The position numbers were made by a program, and so were the translations under genes. Shown here piece by piece: positions 6,946-14,056 of a stretch of DNA of 24,623 nucleotides. Below the pieces are notes generated by a model. The model ran no database searches, was not told the origin of the DNA, and worked only from the letters and a program-made list of their open reading frames with translations. Positions within the stretch are counted from its first letter, which is position 1. Each line of letters opens with the position of its first letter. The stretch is from the NCBI GenBank assembly GCA_051000345.1, contig JBPCOJ010000043.1:1-24623 (forward strand). Direction: 5' to 3'. The stretch is from JBHENC01 sp051000345 (lineage in GTDB: Bacteria; Acidobacteriota; Blastocatellia; Pyrinomonadales; Pyrinomonadaceae).

Positions 6946-8599
6946 CCGTCGCCTCCTGTACCGCAGGCTTCGTCTGTGAAGTCCGCTTCAAAAATTCCGG
7001 GTAGTTGTACGGCGCTTCGACCACAGTTGGCGTGGCCGCGAAGTTGTCTTTCAGCGGCGGCGATTGCGTCGTCCACTCCAATCCGGTGGCGCGCCAGGGA
7101 TTCGCGCCCGCCACTTCGCCGTAACGCAAAGACCACAAGAGATACACGAACGGCAACAGATAACCGATGCCCATGATGGAAGAACCAGCGGTTGACAGCA
7201 CGTTTAAGACTTGAAACTCCGGCGCGTAAGAATGGTAACGGCGCGGCATTCCCAGATAGCCCAGAATGAACTGCGGAAAGAAGGTCAAGTTAAAGCCTAA
7301 GAAGATGGTCAGCGCGGCGAGTTGCGCCCACACTTCCGGGTACTTGCGCCCGCTCATCTTCGGCCACCAGAAATGCAGCGCCGCGAAGTAGGCCGTCACC
7401 ATGCCGCCGACCATAATGTAATGAAAGTGCGCGATGACGAAATAAGTATCGTGTACGTGAACATCCAAACCGAGCGCGGCAACATAAAGTCCAGTCAAGC
7501 CGCCGATGGTGAAGACGCCGATGAAGCCCAATGTATAGAGCATCGGCGCGGCGAAAGAGATTGAGCCTTTGTAGAGGGTCGCTGTCCAATTAAAAACTTT
7601 AATCGCAGAGAAGATGGAGACGAGATAGCTCAGAATCGAAAACGTCAACGCCGCATAAAGCGAGATGCCCGCGACGAACATATGGTGCGCCCACACCAAA
7701 AAGCCGACGAGCGCAATGCCCATACTCGAGTAAGCGACGAAGTTGTAACCGAAAAGCTGTCGCCGCGAAAAGCAGGTGATCGTTTCGCTGACCACGCCCA
7801 TGCCCGGCAGAATCATGATGTACACAGCCGGATGCGAGTAGAACCAGAAGAGATGTTGATACAGCAGCGGGTCGCCGCCCAAAGCCGGATCGAAGATGCC
7901 TATGTGAAAGATGCGTTCGACGCAGACGAGCACAAGCGTTATCGCCAGCACGGGCGTCGCCATCACCAGAATCACGCTCGTCGCGTAGATCGTCCAGACA
8001 AAGAGCGGAAGGCGAAACCACGTCATGCCCGGCGCACGCAGGCGATGAATCGTCGTGATGAAATTGAGTCCCGTCAGGATGGACGAAAAGCCTAAGATGA
8101 AGATGCCGAGCGTCGTGATGATGACGTGCGTATGCGACGAATCGGTGCTGTACGGCGGGTAAAACGTCCAGCCCGTATCAACGCCGCCGCTGGCGACAGC
8201 CCAGAACGTAAAGATTGCGCCGACGACATAAATATACCAACTCAAAAGATTGAGGCGCGGAAAGGCCAAATCTTTCGCGCCGATCATCAGCGGCACAAGA
8301 AAATTTCCGAACACGGTCGGGATCGAAGGAATCAGAAAAAACCAGACCATGATGATGCCGTGCATCGTGAACAACTTGTTATACGTGTCCGCCGAAACCA
8401 GATCGCCCTGTGGTGTTAAGAGTTCAAGGCGAATCAACAGCGCGAAGAATCCGCCGACGAAGAAGGCGAGCGTCAGCGACACCATGTAGAGAATCGCAAT
8501 GCGCTTGTGATCCGTCGTCGTCAGCCAGGACTTAATGCCGTAGCCGCCTTCGTTCAAATAATTCTTTTCGGGTAGCGTTAATACTTCCGGCGCGTTCAT
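6938..8599 (-). CDS. coxA: Cytochrome c oxidase subunit I (CoxA), A2-type haem-copper oxidase
   Basis: A 553-residue catalytic subunit that reduces O2 to water and pumps protons across the cytoplasmic membrane. Haem and CuB ligands are visible: H80 in FTMHGIIMVWFF (low-spin haem), H256 in YSHPAVYI with Y260, the WAHHMFV pair H305/H306, and the HDTYFVIAHFHYIMVGG block with the two haem histidines. The helix VI motif YSHPAV (Y254, S255) replaces the Glu of A1-type enzymes (usual HPEVY), which marks an A2-type oxidase like Rhodothermus caa3. The start ATG overlaps the coxB stop as ATGA, with GAGG upstream inside coxB. It precedes coxC with an 8-nt overlap. Confidence 0.96.
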   Translation of the reverse strand: MNAPEVLTLPEKNYLNEGGYGIKSWLTTTDHKRIAILYMVSLTLAFFVGGFFALLIRLELLTPQGDLVSADTYNKLFTMHGIIMVWFFLIPSIPTVFGNFLVPLMIGAKDLAFPRLNLLSWYIYVVGAIFTFWAVASGGVDTGWTFYPPYSTDSSHTHVIITTLGIFILGFSSILTGLNFITTIHRLRAPGMTWFRLPLFVWTIYATSVILVMATPVLAITLVLVCVERIFHIGIFDPALGGDPLLYQHLFWFYSHPAVYIMILPGMGVVSETITCFSRRQLFGYNFVAYSSMGIALVGFLVWAHHMFVAGISLYAALTFSILSYLVSIFSAIKVFNWTATLYKGSISFAAPMLYTLGFIGVFTIGGLTGLYVAALGLDVHVHDTYFVIAHFHYIMVGGMVTAYFAALHFWWPKMSGRKYPEVWAQLAALTIFLGFNLTFFPQFILGYLGMPRRYHSYAPEFQVLNVLSTAGSSIMGIGYLLPFVYLLWSLRYGEVAGANPWRATGLEWTTQSPPLKDNFAATPTVVEAPYNYPEFLKRTSQTKPAVQEATGD

Positions 8600-9648
8600 C
8601 GGTTCGCCTCTTTCGTGTTCGGCATTTTCCCATTCGCGTTCGCGGGCAAAGCGTTCGGCGTGCCCGGCGCGGTTAAAGGCTGCGGGCTGTCCGGCGAAGA
8701 AACCGGCGGCACAAACTCGCGCACTCCATTCAAAGATTTGATGTAAGCGACGAGTTGCAGCAACTCTTCTTCGGATAACTGTCCCTGAAACGTCGGCATG
8801 ATGTTTTGAAAGCCCGCGACGATCTGCGCCGACGGATTCAGGATTGATTCGCGTATGTAATTTTCATCGGCGCGCACACGTTCGCCGCCGTCTAGATAAA
8901 CAGTGCTCTTATAAAGCCCTGCGATGTTCGGGCCGCGCGCCTGCGAATCGCCCGTGTGACACGCGGCGCAAGAGTATTTCTGAAACAGCGTTTCGCCCTT
9001 CGCCGCCAATGAATCCTGCGCGCCGCCGTTCAACCACGCTTGATAATCCGCCTGCTCCATCACCACAACCGAGCCGCCCATCGAGGCGTGCTGCGTGCCG
9101 CAATACTGCGAACAGAACAGGTGATAACTGCCGGGCTTCGTCGCCTCGAACCACACAGTCGTATAACGATCCGGCAGCACGTCTCTATGCAGGCGAAACG
9201 CGGGCACGAAAAAACTATGAATCACATCCTGCGACGTGAGTATGAGTTTTACCTGGCGATTGACGGGAACGTGCAGTTCGTTGATTTCGCGTTGGCCTTC
9301 CGGGTGCTGAAATTTCCACATCCACTGTTTAGCGATGACGTTGATCTCAAGCGCGTTTTGCGGCTGGCTCAACTCTCTGAAATAAACGCTCGCGCCCCAT
9401 ACGAACATCACCATAAAGACGCCGAGCGGAATGACGATCCATGCCGTATGCAGAATCGGGCGCTCCACCGTCGGCGGCGGAATTTCGTCTTCGGAGCGGC
9501 GGCGATACTTAAAACAGAAATAAACGATCAGGCACGCGATGAGCAGCGCCACGCCGCCCGTCACCGCCAGCATGAAATAGAACAGCATATCTACGTGCGG
9601 CGCTGCCGTTGATGCGCTTTCGGGAAACAATGAAAAATCCGCAGACAT
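8596..9648 (-). CDS. coxB: Cytochrome c oxidase subunit II with fused cytochrome c domain (caa3-type CoxB)
   Basis: A 350-residue protein that takes electrons from cytochrome c and passes them to CoxA. Two N-terminal membrane helices (about residues 22-46 and 69-89) are followed by the cupredoxin CuA domain: WMWKFQHPEG, H144 in DVIHSFFVPAFR, and C179, C183, H187 and M190 in CSQYCGTQHASM. A C-terminal class I cytochrome c domain follows, with CAACH (C227, C230, H231) and a probable axial methionine M284 in NIMPTFQGQ. The fusion makes this a caa3 oxidase. The tail is Pro/Asn-rich (about residues 313-350). No lipobox is seen. A 153-nt upstream gap with a long inverted repeat separates it from the preceding gene. 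Confidence 0.95.
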   Translation of the reverse strand: MSADFSLFPESASTAAPHVDMLFYFMLAVTGGVALLIACLIVYFCFKYRRRSEDEIPPPTVERPILHTAWIVIPLGVFMVMFVWGASVYFRELSQPQNALEINVIAKQWMWKFQHPEGQREINELHVPVNRQVKLILTSQDVIHSFFVPAFRLHRDVLPDRYTTVWFEATKPGSYHLFCSQYCGTQHASMGGSVVVMEQADYQAWLNGGAQDSLAAKGETLFQKYSCAACHTGDSQARGPNIAGLYKSTVYLDGGERVRADENYIRESILNPSAQIVAGFQNIMPTFQGQLSEEELLQLVAYIKSLNGVREFVPPVSSPDSPQPLTAPGTPNALPANANGKMPNTKEANR

Positions 9649-9667
9649 AAAATTTAAGAGTAGAGCT

Positions 9668-9770
9668 AAACAGTTTTTAGTTTCGAGTTTTCAGTTTTTA
9701 GTTCGGATTTGCAGCACAGAGCCGATGCCTTAACAACTAAAAACTCGAAACTAAAAACTGAAAACTGTTT
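9668..9770. repeat. Long imperfect inverted repeat built of A/T-rich heptamers, upstream of coxB
   Basis: Two 36-nt arms (9668-9703 and 9735-9770) are inverted copies around a 31-nt loop. Each arm is itself a run of 7-nt units (CTAAAAA, CTCGAAA, CTGAAAA), and CAGTTTTTAGTT occurs twice in the left arm. The arms pair nearly perfectly except that two adjacent units are swapped in order. The flank to about 9800 continues with CACAGAG-like units (CTCTGTG twice on the plus strand). It lies in the coxB 5' leader, 20 nt before the coxB start, so as RNA it could fold into a strong hairpin affecting coxB expression or mRNA processing. Confidence 0.85.
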
Positions 9771-9801
9771 CTTCATCTCTGTGCCTCTCCGGTCTCTGTG
9801 G

Positions 9802-10236
9802 CTACTTTTGTTGGTTTGTTGCCCTAGCGACGGGCAAGCCTCTCTGTATCGTCAATTCAATCGCGCGTTCAATCGGTATCTTGACGACGCCCGCTTGCTT
9901 GTCCATCCAGCCGTAATTGTTAAGCGCCGTGTTCTGCTCTTTTTGAAAACGCGCTAAGTCTTGTTCGGGATTCGATTGCAGTTGCGGCTCCGGCGGCAAT
10001 CGCAGTTGATTTGTGCGAATCGTCGTGGACGCCTGCAAATTGTTTCGCTCATCGCGTGCCGCGAAGTAGCCGTACATTCGCCACAATCCGAAGTGAAGAA
10101 GAATCGCCGTCAAGATAAAAGCGACGCCGATCCACACCAGCGCGCGAATGTTCACGTCGCGGCGTTCATACTCGACGCTCGGATGTTCGACGTTCGGATG
10201 CTCTACGCGCACAGCGTTATCCTTACTCCGGCTCAT
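9802..10236 (-). CDS. Conserved hypothetical single-span membrane protein of the act-cox cluster
   Basis: A 144-residue protein with one membrane helix (about residues 33-52, LVWIGVAFILTAILLHFGLW) and a C-terminal soluble part ending NNYGWMDKQAGVVKIPIERAIELTIQRGLP. That ending, 'L..YGW.D...G.V.IPI.RA.EL...RGLP', is a recurrent feature of small proteins encoded next to cytochrome oxidase genes, so a role in assembly or as an accessory subunit of ACIII or the oxidase is likely but unproven. The start at 10236 has an AGAGG about 8-9 nt upstream and overlaps the end of actF by 14 nt. The N-terminus (VEHPNVEHPSVEYE) is encoded by a 15-nt tandem duplication at 10173-10202. I know no agreed gene name. 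Confidence 0.8.
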   Translation of the reverse strand: MSRSKDNAVRVEHPNVEHPSVEYERRDVNIRALVWIGVAFILTAILLHFGLWRMYGYFAARDERNNLQASTTIRTNQLRLPPEPQLQSNPEQDLARFQKEQNTALNNYGWMDKQAGVVKIPIERAIELTIQRGLPVARATNQQK

Positions 10237-11416
10237 CGCTCAATGCCTCTCGCATATACGGATCGTTGACGGGCAGCAACGGCCTTCCCTTTAGTCGCTG
10301 AAAAAAGAGCCACAGCCAGACGCCGCCCGTGCCTAGCATCGCCACAAAATCCATCCAGTGAAGCGTCCAATGCGTCTGCGGAAACGCCGGTTCGACGAGC
10401 CAGATCACATCAACGAAGCGCATCAGTATGACGACGCCCGCGACGATGGCGAGTCTGCGCGCGTTGCGCTTCACGTCGCCCGACAGCAACAGAAAAAAGG
10501 GCAGAAAGAAGTGCAGCGCGATGAGCGCGATGGAGACCCAACCCCACACGCCCGCCGTCCTACGCAAGTACCAGGGCGTTTCTTCGCGTAGATTGCCAGA
10601 CCAGATCAGCAAAAATTGTGAGAACGCGCAGTAAGCCCAGAGCATCACGAAGGCGAGCAACAGATTTCCCAAATCGCGGTAATGTCTTGGCCGCAGCACG
10701 TCCGCAAGCGGCTTATAGCGCGCCAGTAGAATGAAGATGGCGATGATGAAGGCGAAGCCCGCGAGCGTTTCCCCCGCGATAAACGTCACGCCGTAAATCG
10801 TCGAATACCAGCGCGGCTCAAGGGACATCACCCAATCAATCATCGCAAAGGTCAACGTCAACGCGAGCACAAACAGACCGGGGCCGCTCAAGGCTTGCAG
10901 CCGCAACGTAAAGCGCGCATCGTTCGTGCGGTCACGCTCAAGCGACCAGCGATTTAGTAGAAAGCCTGTTCCCGCCCACAAGATGAAGTATAGACACGCG
11001 CGTGCGATGAAGAACGGCGTGTTGAGATAGGGCTGTTTGTGCAACAGAATTTTATGTAGAACTTCGTCGGCAACGAAGTCCGCCGGATGCGACCAGATGT
11101 ACAGATGATGTATCCCGAAGATGAGCGGCACAAAGAGCAGCGCCATTAACGGCAGCGTCCCCGTCGCCGCTTCGAGTGCGCGCCGGATGATGATGCCCCA
11201 CGCGCCGCCCGTTAGATATTGCAGCATCAGAATCCCAAGACAGCCGAGCGCCAGCCCCGTCCAGAAGACGAACGCTACTAGATACGAACGGAAAAACTGT
11301 TCGGCATTGACGAACCAGCCGACGCCGCACAGGGCAAGCCCACTGATGCCCGCGATGAGCGCGTAGCCCTGCAAGCGTCCAAACTCCGGTGCGGTCTGTT
11401 TTATAACTTCGCTCAT
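10223..11416 (-). CDS. actF: Alternative complex III subunit ActF (NrfD-like quinol:cytochrome c oxidoreductase membrane subunit)
   Basis: A 397-residue protein with about ten membrane helices, one of the two NrfD/PsrC-like integral subunits of alternative complex III, a quinol:cytochrome c oxidoreductase unrelated to the bc1 complex. Visible landmarks are GGAWGIIIRRALEAATGTLPLMALLFVPLIFGIHHLYIW near residue 71, LNTPFFIARACLYFILWAGTGFLLNRWS near residue 131, MIDWVMSLEPRWYSTIYGV near residue 192, and AFSQFLLIWSGNLREETPWYLRR near residue 264. All are typical of ActF and distinct from the more NrfD-like ActC. It lies between actE (22 nt upstream) and the small membrane gene, in the standard act order. 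There is no clear Shine-Dalgarno at the ATG. Confidence 0.92.
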   Translation of the reverse strand: MSEVIKQTAPEFGRLQGYALIAGISGLALCGVGWFVNAEQFFRSYLVAFVFWTGLALGCLGILMLQYLTGGAWGIIIRRALEAATGTLPLMALLFVPLIFGIHHLYIWSHPADFVADEVLHKILLHKQPYLNTPFFIARACLYFILWAGTGFLLNRWSLERDRTNDARFTLRLQALSGPGLFVLALTLTFAMIDWVMSLEPRWYSTIYGVTFIAGETLAGFAFIIAIFILLARYKPLADVLRPRHYRDLGNLLLAFVMLWAYCAFSQFLLIWSGNLREETPWYLRRTAGVWGWVSIALIALHFFLPFFLLLSGDVKRNARRLAIVAGVVILMRFVDVIWLVEPAFPQTHWTLHWMDFVAMLGTGGVWLWLFFQRLKGRPLLPVNDPYMREALSDEPE

Positions 11417-11438
11417 CAGTTTTGTTCTACGATTTCGC

Positions 11439-12041
11439 TCATCGTTCGTTACTTCCTTCGCTTAACTTTAAGCGTTGCTCCGGCGGCGCGTCGTCGAGCG
11501 TTGCGTGCTGGCTCAACTGCAACGCGCGTATGTAAGCGATGATTGCCCAACGATCACGCGCAGTGATTTGATAACCGTAGCGTCCCATCGCGCCGTAGCC
11601 GTTCGTGATGACATCGAAATAAAAACCGACGGGTTGCGCACGCACATCGTCTCTGTGAAATGACGGCGGCGGACTAAAACCGCGCTGCACGATCATGCCG
11701 TCGCCCGCGCCCACCAAGCCATGACAGACCGCGCAGTTAATTTCGTAACGCTCGCGCCCGCGCTCCAATAATTCGCGCGTCAACGGAAACGGAAAAGCGT
11801 TTGTGTACGCATCGCCGTTCTTCACAATTGTCGGCGCATTCTCTTTATCAACATTGCGCGCCACCGTGCCCGGCACAACAGGGCGCGCCGACGTGTTGTT
11901 CTCAAAAAACGCGCTCGGCTCTAAAGGTTTATATTTCGGCTGCCTGCTCATCTGCTGCGCACACGCCGTCGCCAACATCAAAAGCATCATCGCGCATACA
12001 ACGCGACTACGCTTTACAAAATTCTGTGGTGAACGCTTCAT
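11439..12041 (-). CDS. actE: Alternative complex III subunit ActE (monohaem cytochrome c lipoprotein)
   Basis: A 200-residue exported cytochrome c. The N-terminus is a lipoprotein signal: basic KRSPQNFVKRSR, hydrophobic VVCAMMLLMLATA, and lipobox LATAC with Cys27 as the probable lipidated residue. A single haem site CAVCH (C103, C106, H107) follows in NCAVCHGLVGAGDG, with a candidate distal methionine in GYGAMGRYG. The segment 'SARPVVPGTVARN' ahead of the haem site is typical of ActE. ActE is thought to pass electrons from the complex toward the cytochrome oxidase. It starts 73 nt after actD, the largest gap inside the act group, and precedes actF. Confidence 0.92.
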   Translation of the reverse strand: MKRSPQNFVKRSRVVCAMMLLMLATACAQQMSRQPKYKPLEPSAFFENNTSARPVVPGTVARNVDKENAPTIVKNGDAYTNAFPFPLTRELLERGRERYEINCAVCHGLVGAGDGMIVQRGFSPPPSFHRDDVRAQPVGFYFDVITNGYGAMGRYGYQITARDRWAIIAYIRALQLSQHATLDDAPPEQRLKLSEGSNER

Positions 12042-12113
12042 GCCACACGCCTGAAATGAAATGATCTGCGATAACTTTACGCCGATGTTTATCGCGCCTG
12101 CGATGATGTTGCT

Positions 12114-12653
12114 TTACTCACGCACGTCCGACACGCTCAAAGCCTGCAAACTCACTAACAGCCTTCGCGTCGCTTCCGGGTCGAACTTCGGATCGTTTGC
12201 TTCGACGCAGAGAAAGAAACGGCTTTGCGACGCCAGCGCGAATCGTTCCGCGTTGAAGATCGGATGATACGGCTGCGGCAAACCGTTGATTATTAGCACG
12301 CCGAAGAAGCCGAACAACGCCGCTACGAGCACTGTCATTTCAAACGTGATCGGAATAAACGCAGGCCAGCTATTCAAAGGCCGTCCGGCGACGTTGAGCG
12401 GATAGCTCACGGCAGCCGCGTAATACTGCATCGTAAATCCCGTGAGTCCACCAATGATGCCACCGATGAGCACGATCAAGGGCATCAGCGGGCGGCGCAC
12501 CGTTATCACTTCCGACAATTCTTTCACCTGAAAAGGCGTGTAGGCTTCTATCTTATGATAGCCTGCGGCGCTCATGCCTTTCGCAGCGCGGACAATCTCA
12601 TCCGGCCTGTCGAACTCCGCGACGATTCCGTAAAGCGCTGAGTCCGGCATCAT
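12114..12653 (-). CDS. actD: Alternative complex III subunit ActD (DUF3341)
   Basis: A 179-residue protein with two membrane helices (PLIVLIGGIIGGLTGFTMQYYAAAV and FIPITFEMTVLVAALFGFFGVLIING) after a soluble N-terminal part MMPDSALYGIVAEFDRPDEIVRAAKGMSAAGYHKIEAYTPF, the usual layout of ActD/DUF3341. It is a structural subunit of ACIII without cofactors. The frame is open upstream to 12872, but that region belongs to actC. The ATG at 12653 overlaps the actC stop (ATGATGA) and is preceded by GGAAGG at 6 nt, so this start is well supported and translation is probably coupled to actC. Confidence 0.92.
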   Translation of the reverse strand: MMPDSALYGIVAEFDRPDEIVRAAKGMSAAGYHKIEAYTPFQVKELSEVITVRRPLMPLIVLIGGIIGGLTGFTMQYYAAAVSYPLNVAGRPLNSWPAFIPITFEMTVLVAALFGFFGVLIINGLPQPYHPIFNAERFALASQSRFFLCVEANDPKFDPEATRRLLVSLQALSVSDVRE

Positions 12654-14050
12654 GCTTCGCCTTCCTTTGCTTTTTCCGAAACGAGTTCGCGCATCTCCGC
12701 CATCGAAATCGCCGGAAGCAAACGCACGAACAGAAACATCAAACTCAAAAACAGACCCATCGAACCGAGCAAGGTGGCGTAGTCCCAGAACGTTCCCGAA
12801 TACATACCCCATGACGACGGCAGAAAATCGTGGTGCAAACTCGACACGACGATCACGTATCGCTCCGTCCACATCCCTACGTTGACGACGAGCGAGAGAA
12901 TAAAGAGCAACGGCACGTTGGCGCGGAAACGCCTGAACCAGAGAATCTGCGGCGCGACGACGTTACAGAAAATTTGTAACCAGAACAGCACGGCATACGC
13001 ACCCGTCGCACGATTGAGCGCAATGTAAGCTTCGTACTTGTTGTCGCCGTACCACGCAAAGAACGTCTCGAAGATGTAGCTGTACGTGACCATCAAGCCC
13101 GTCGCCAGCAGAATCTTCGCCATATTTTCAAGGTGGCGTTTGGTGATGAACGCTTCCAAGTGAAAGGCTGCGCGAATCGGAATCGTCAGGGTGATGACCA
13201 TCGCAAAGCCTGAGAAGACCGCGCCCGCGACGAAGTACGGCGGAAAGATCGTCGAGTGCCAGCCGGGAACTTGCGCGACAGCGAAATCGAAACTGACCAC
13301 TGTGTGAACCGAAACAACAAGCGGCGTGGCGAGTCCCGCAAGTAAGAGATAAACACGCTCGTAGTGATACCAATGGCGTGATGCGCCGCGCCAGCCTAAA
13401 GCGAGCACGCCGAAGATCGCCCACGTATATTTATTCTTGGCGCGGTCACGCATCGTCGCCAAGTCCGGCACGATGCCTAGAAACCAGAACAGCAGCGAGA
13501 CAATCGCGTAAGTGGAAACGGCGAACACATCCCACACGAGCGGGCTGCGAAACTGCGGCCATAAATTCATGATGTTCGGATACGGCAGCAGCCAGTAAAA
13601 GAAGTACGGACGCCCTAAGTGCAAGAGCGGAAACATACCGGCGCACGCGACGGCAAAGAGCGTCATTGCTTCCGCGAAACGGTTAATCGAAGTGCGCCAC
13701 TTCTGATTCATCAATAGCAAGATAGCGGAGATGAGCGTTCCCGCGTGGCCGATGCCGATCCACCAGACGAAGTTCGCAATCGCAAAGCCCCATGCCACCG
13801 GAACATCAACGCCCCAGATGCCGATGCCGCGCACAAGCAGATAGCTGACTGCGTACATGAGCAGCATCAGCAGCATGAACGACACGCCGAAGCCGAACAT
13901 CCAACCGGGCGTCAACGGGCGAGTCAACACGACGCCGCTAATCTTTTCCGTTACGGTGTCGAACGTTTGTCCGGGCTGAACGACGGGCGGGCGAACAATG
14001 TCGTCGCTAATCGTCGGCTGCGTTTTCTTTGTCGCCGTTTCAATTGCCAC
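12650..14050 (-). CDS. actC: Alternative complex III subunit ActC (NrfD/PsrC-like membrane subunit)
   Basis: A 466-residue integral membrane protein with about ten helices, the NrfD-family subunit of ACIII thought to carry the quinol-binding site near the ActB iron-sulfur clusters. Landmarks are VPVAWGFAIANFVWWIGIGHAGTLISAILLL near residue 80, 'INRFAEAMTLFAVACAGMFPLLHLGRPYFFYWLLPYPN' near residue 121, and HTVVSFDFAVAQVPGWHSTIFPPYFVAGAVFSGFAMV near residue 248. The start is a GTG at 14050, 6 nt after the actB stop, with ACGGAG about 9 nt upstream. It ends overlapping the actD start. NrfD paralogues also occur as the fdh membrane subunit in this window (18292-19485). Confidence 0.93.
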   Translation of the reverse strand: MAIETATKKTQPTISDDIVRPPVVQPGQTFDTVTEKISGVVLTRPLTPGWMFGFGVSFMLLMLLMYAVSYLLVRGIGIWGVDVPVAWGFAIANFVWWIGIGHAGTLISAILLLMNQKWRTSINRFAEAMTLFAVACAGMFPLLHLGRPYFFYWLLPYPNIMNLWPQFRSPLVWDVFAVSTYAIVSLLFWFLGIVPDLATMRDRAKNKYTWAIFGVLALGWRGASRHWYHYERVYLLLAGLATPLVVSVHTVVSFDFAVAQVPGWHSTIFPPYFVAGAVFSGFAMVITLTIPIRAAFHLEAFITKRHLENMAKILLATGLMVTYSYIFETFFAWYGDNKYEAYIALNRATGAYAVLFWLQIFCNVVAPQILWFRRFRANVPLLFILSLVVNVGMWTERYVIVVSSLHHDFLPSSWGMYSGTFWDYATLLGSMGLFLSLMFLFVRLLPAISMAEMRELVSEKAKEGEA

Positions 14051-14056
14051 GCGCGG

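Noticed and set aside
6259..7176. 305-residue plus-strand open frame opposite coxC
   Set aside because: Antisense shadow of coxC and the end of coxA, with low-complexity charged composition.
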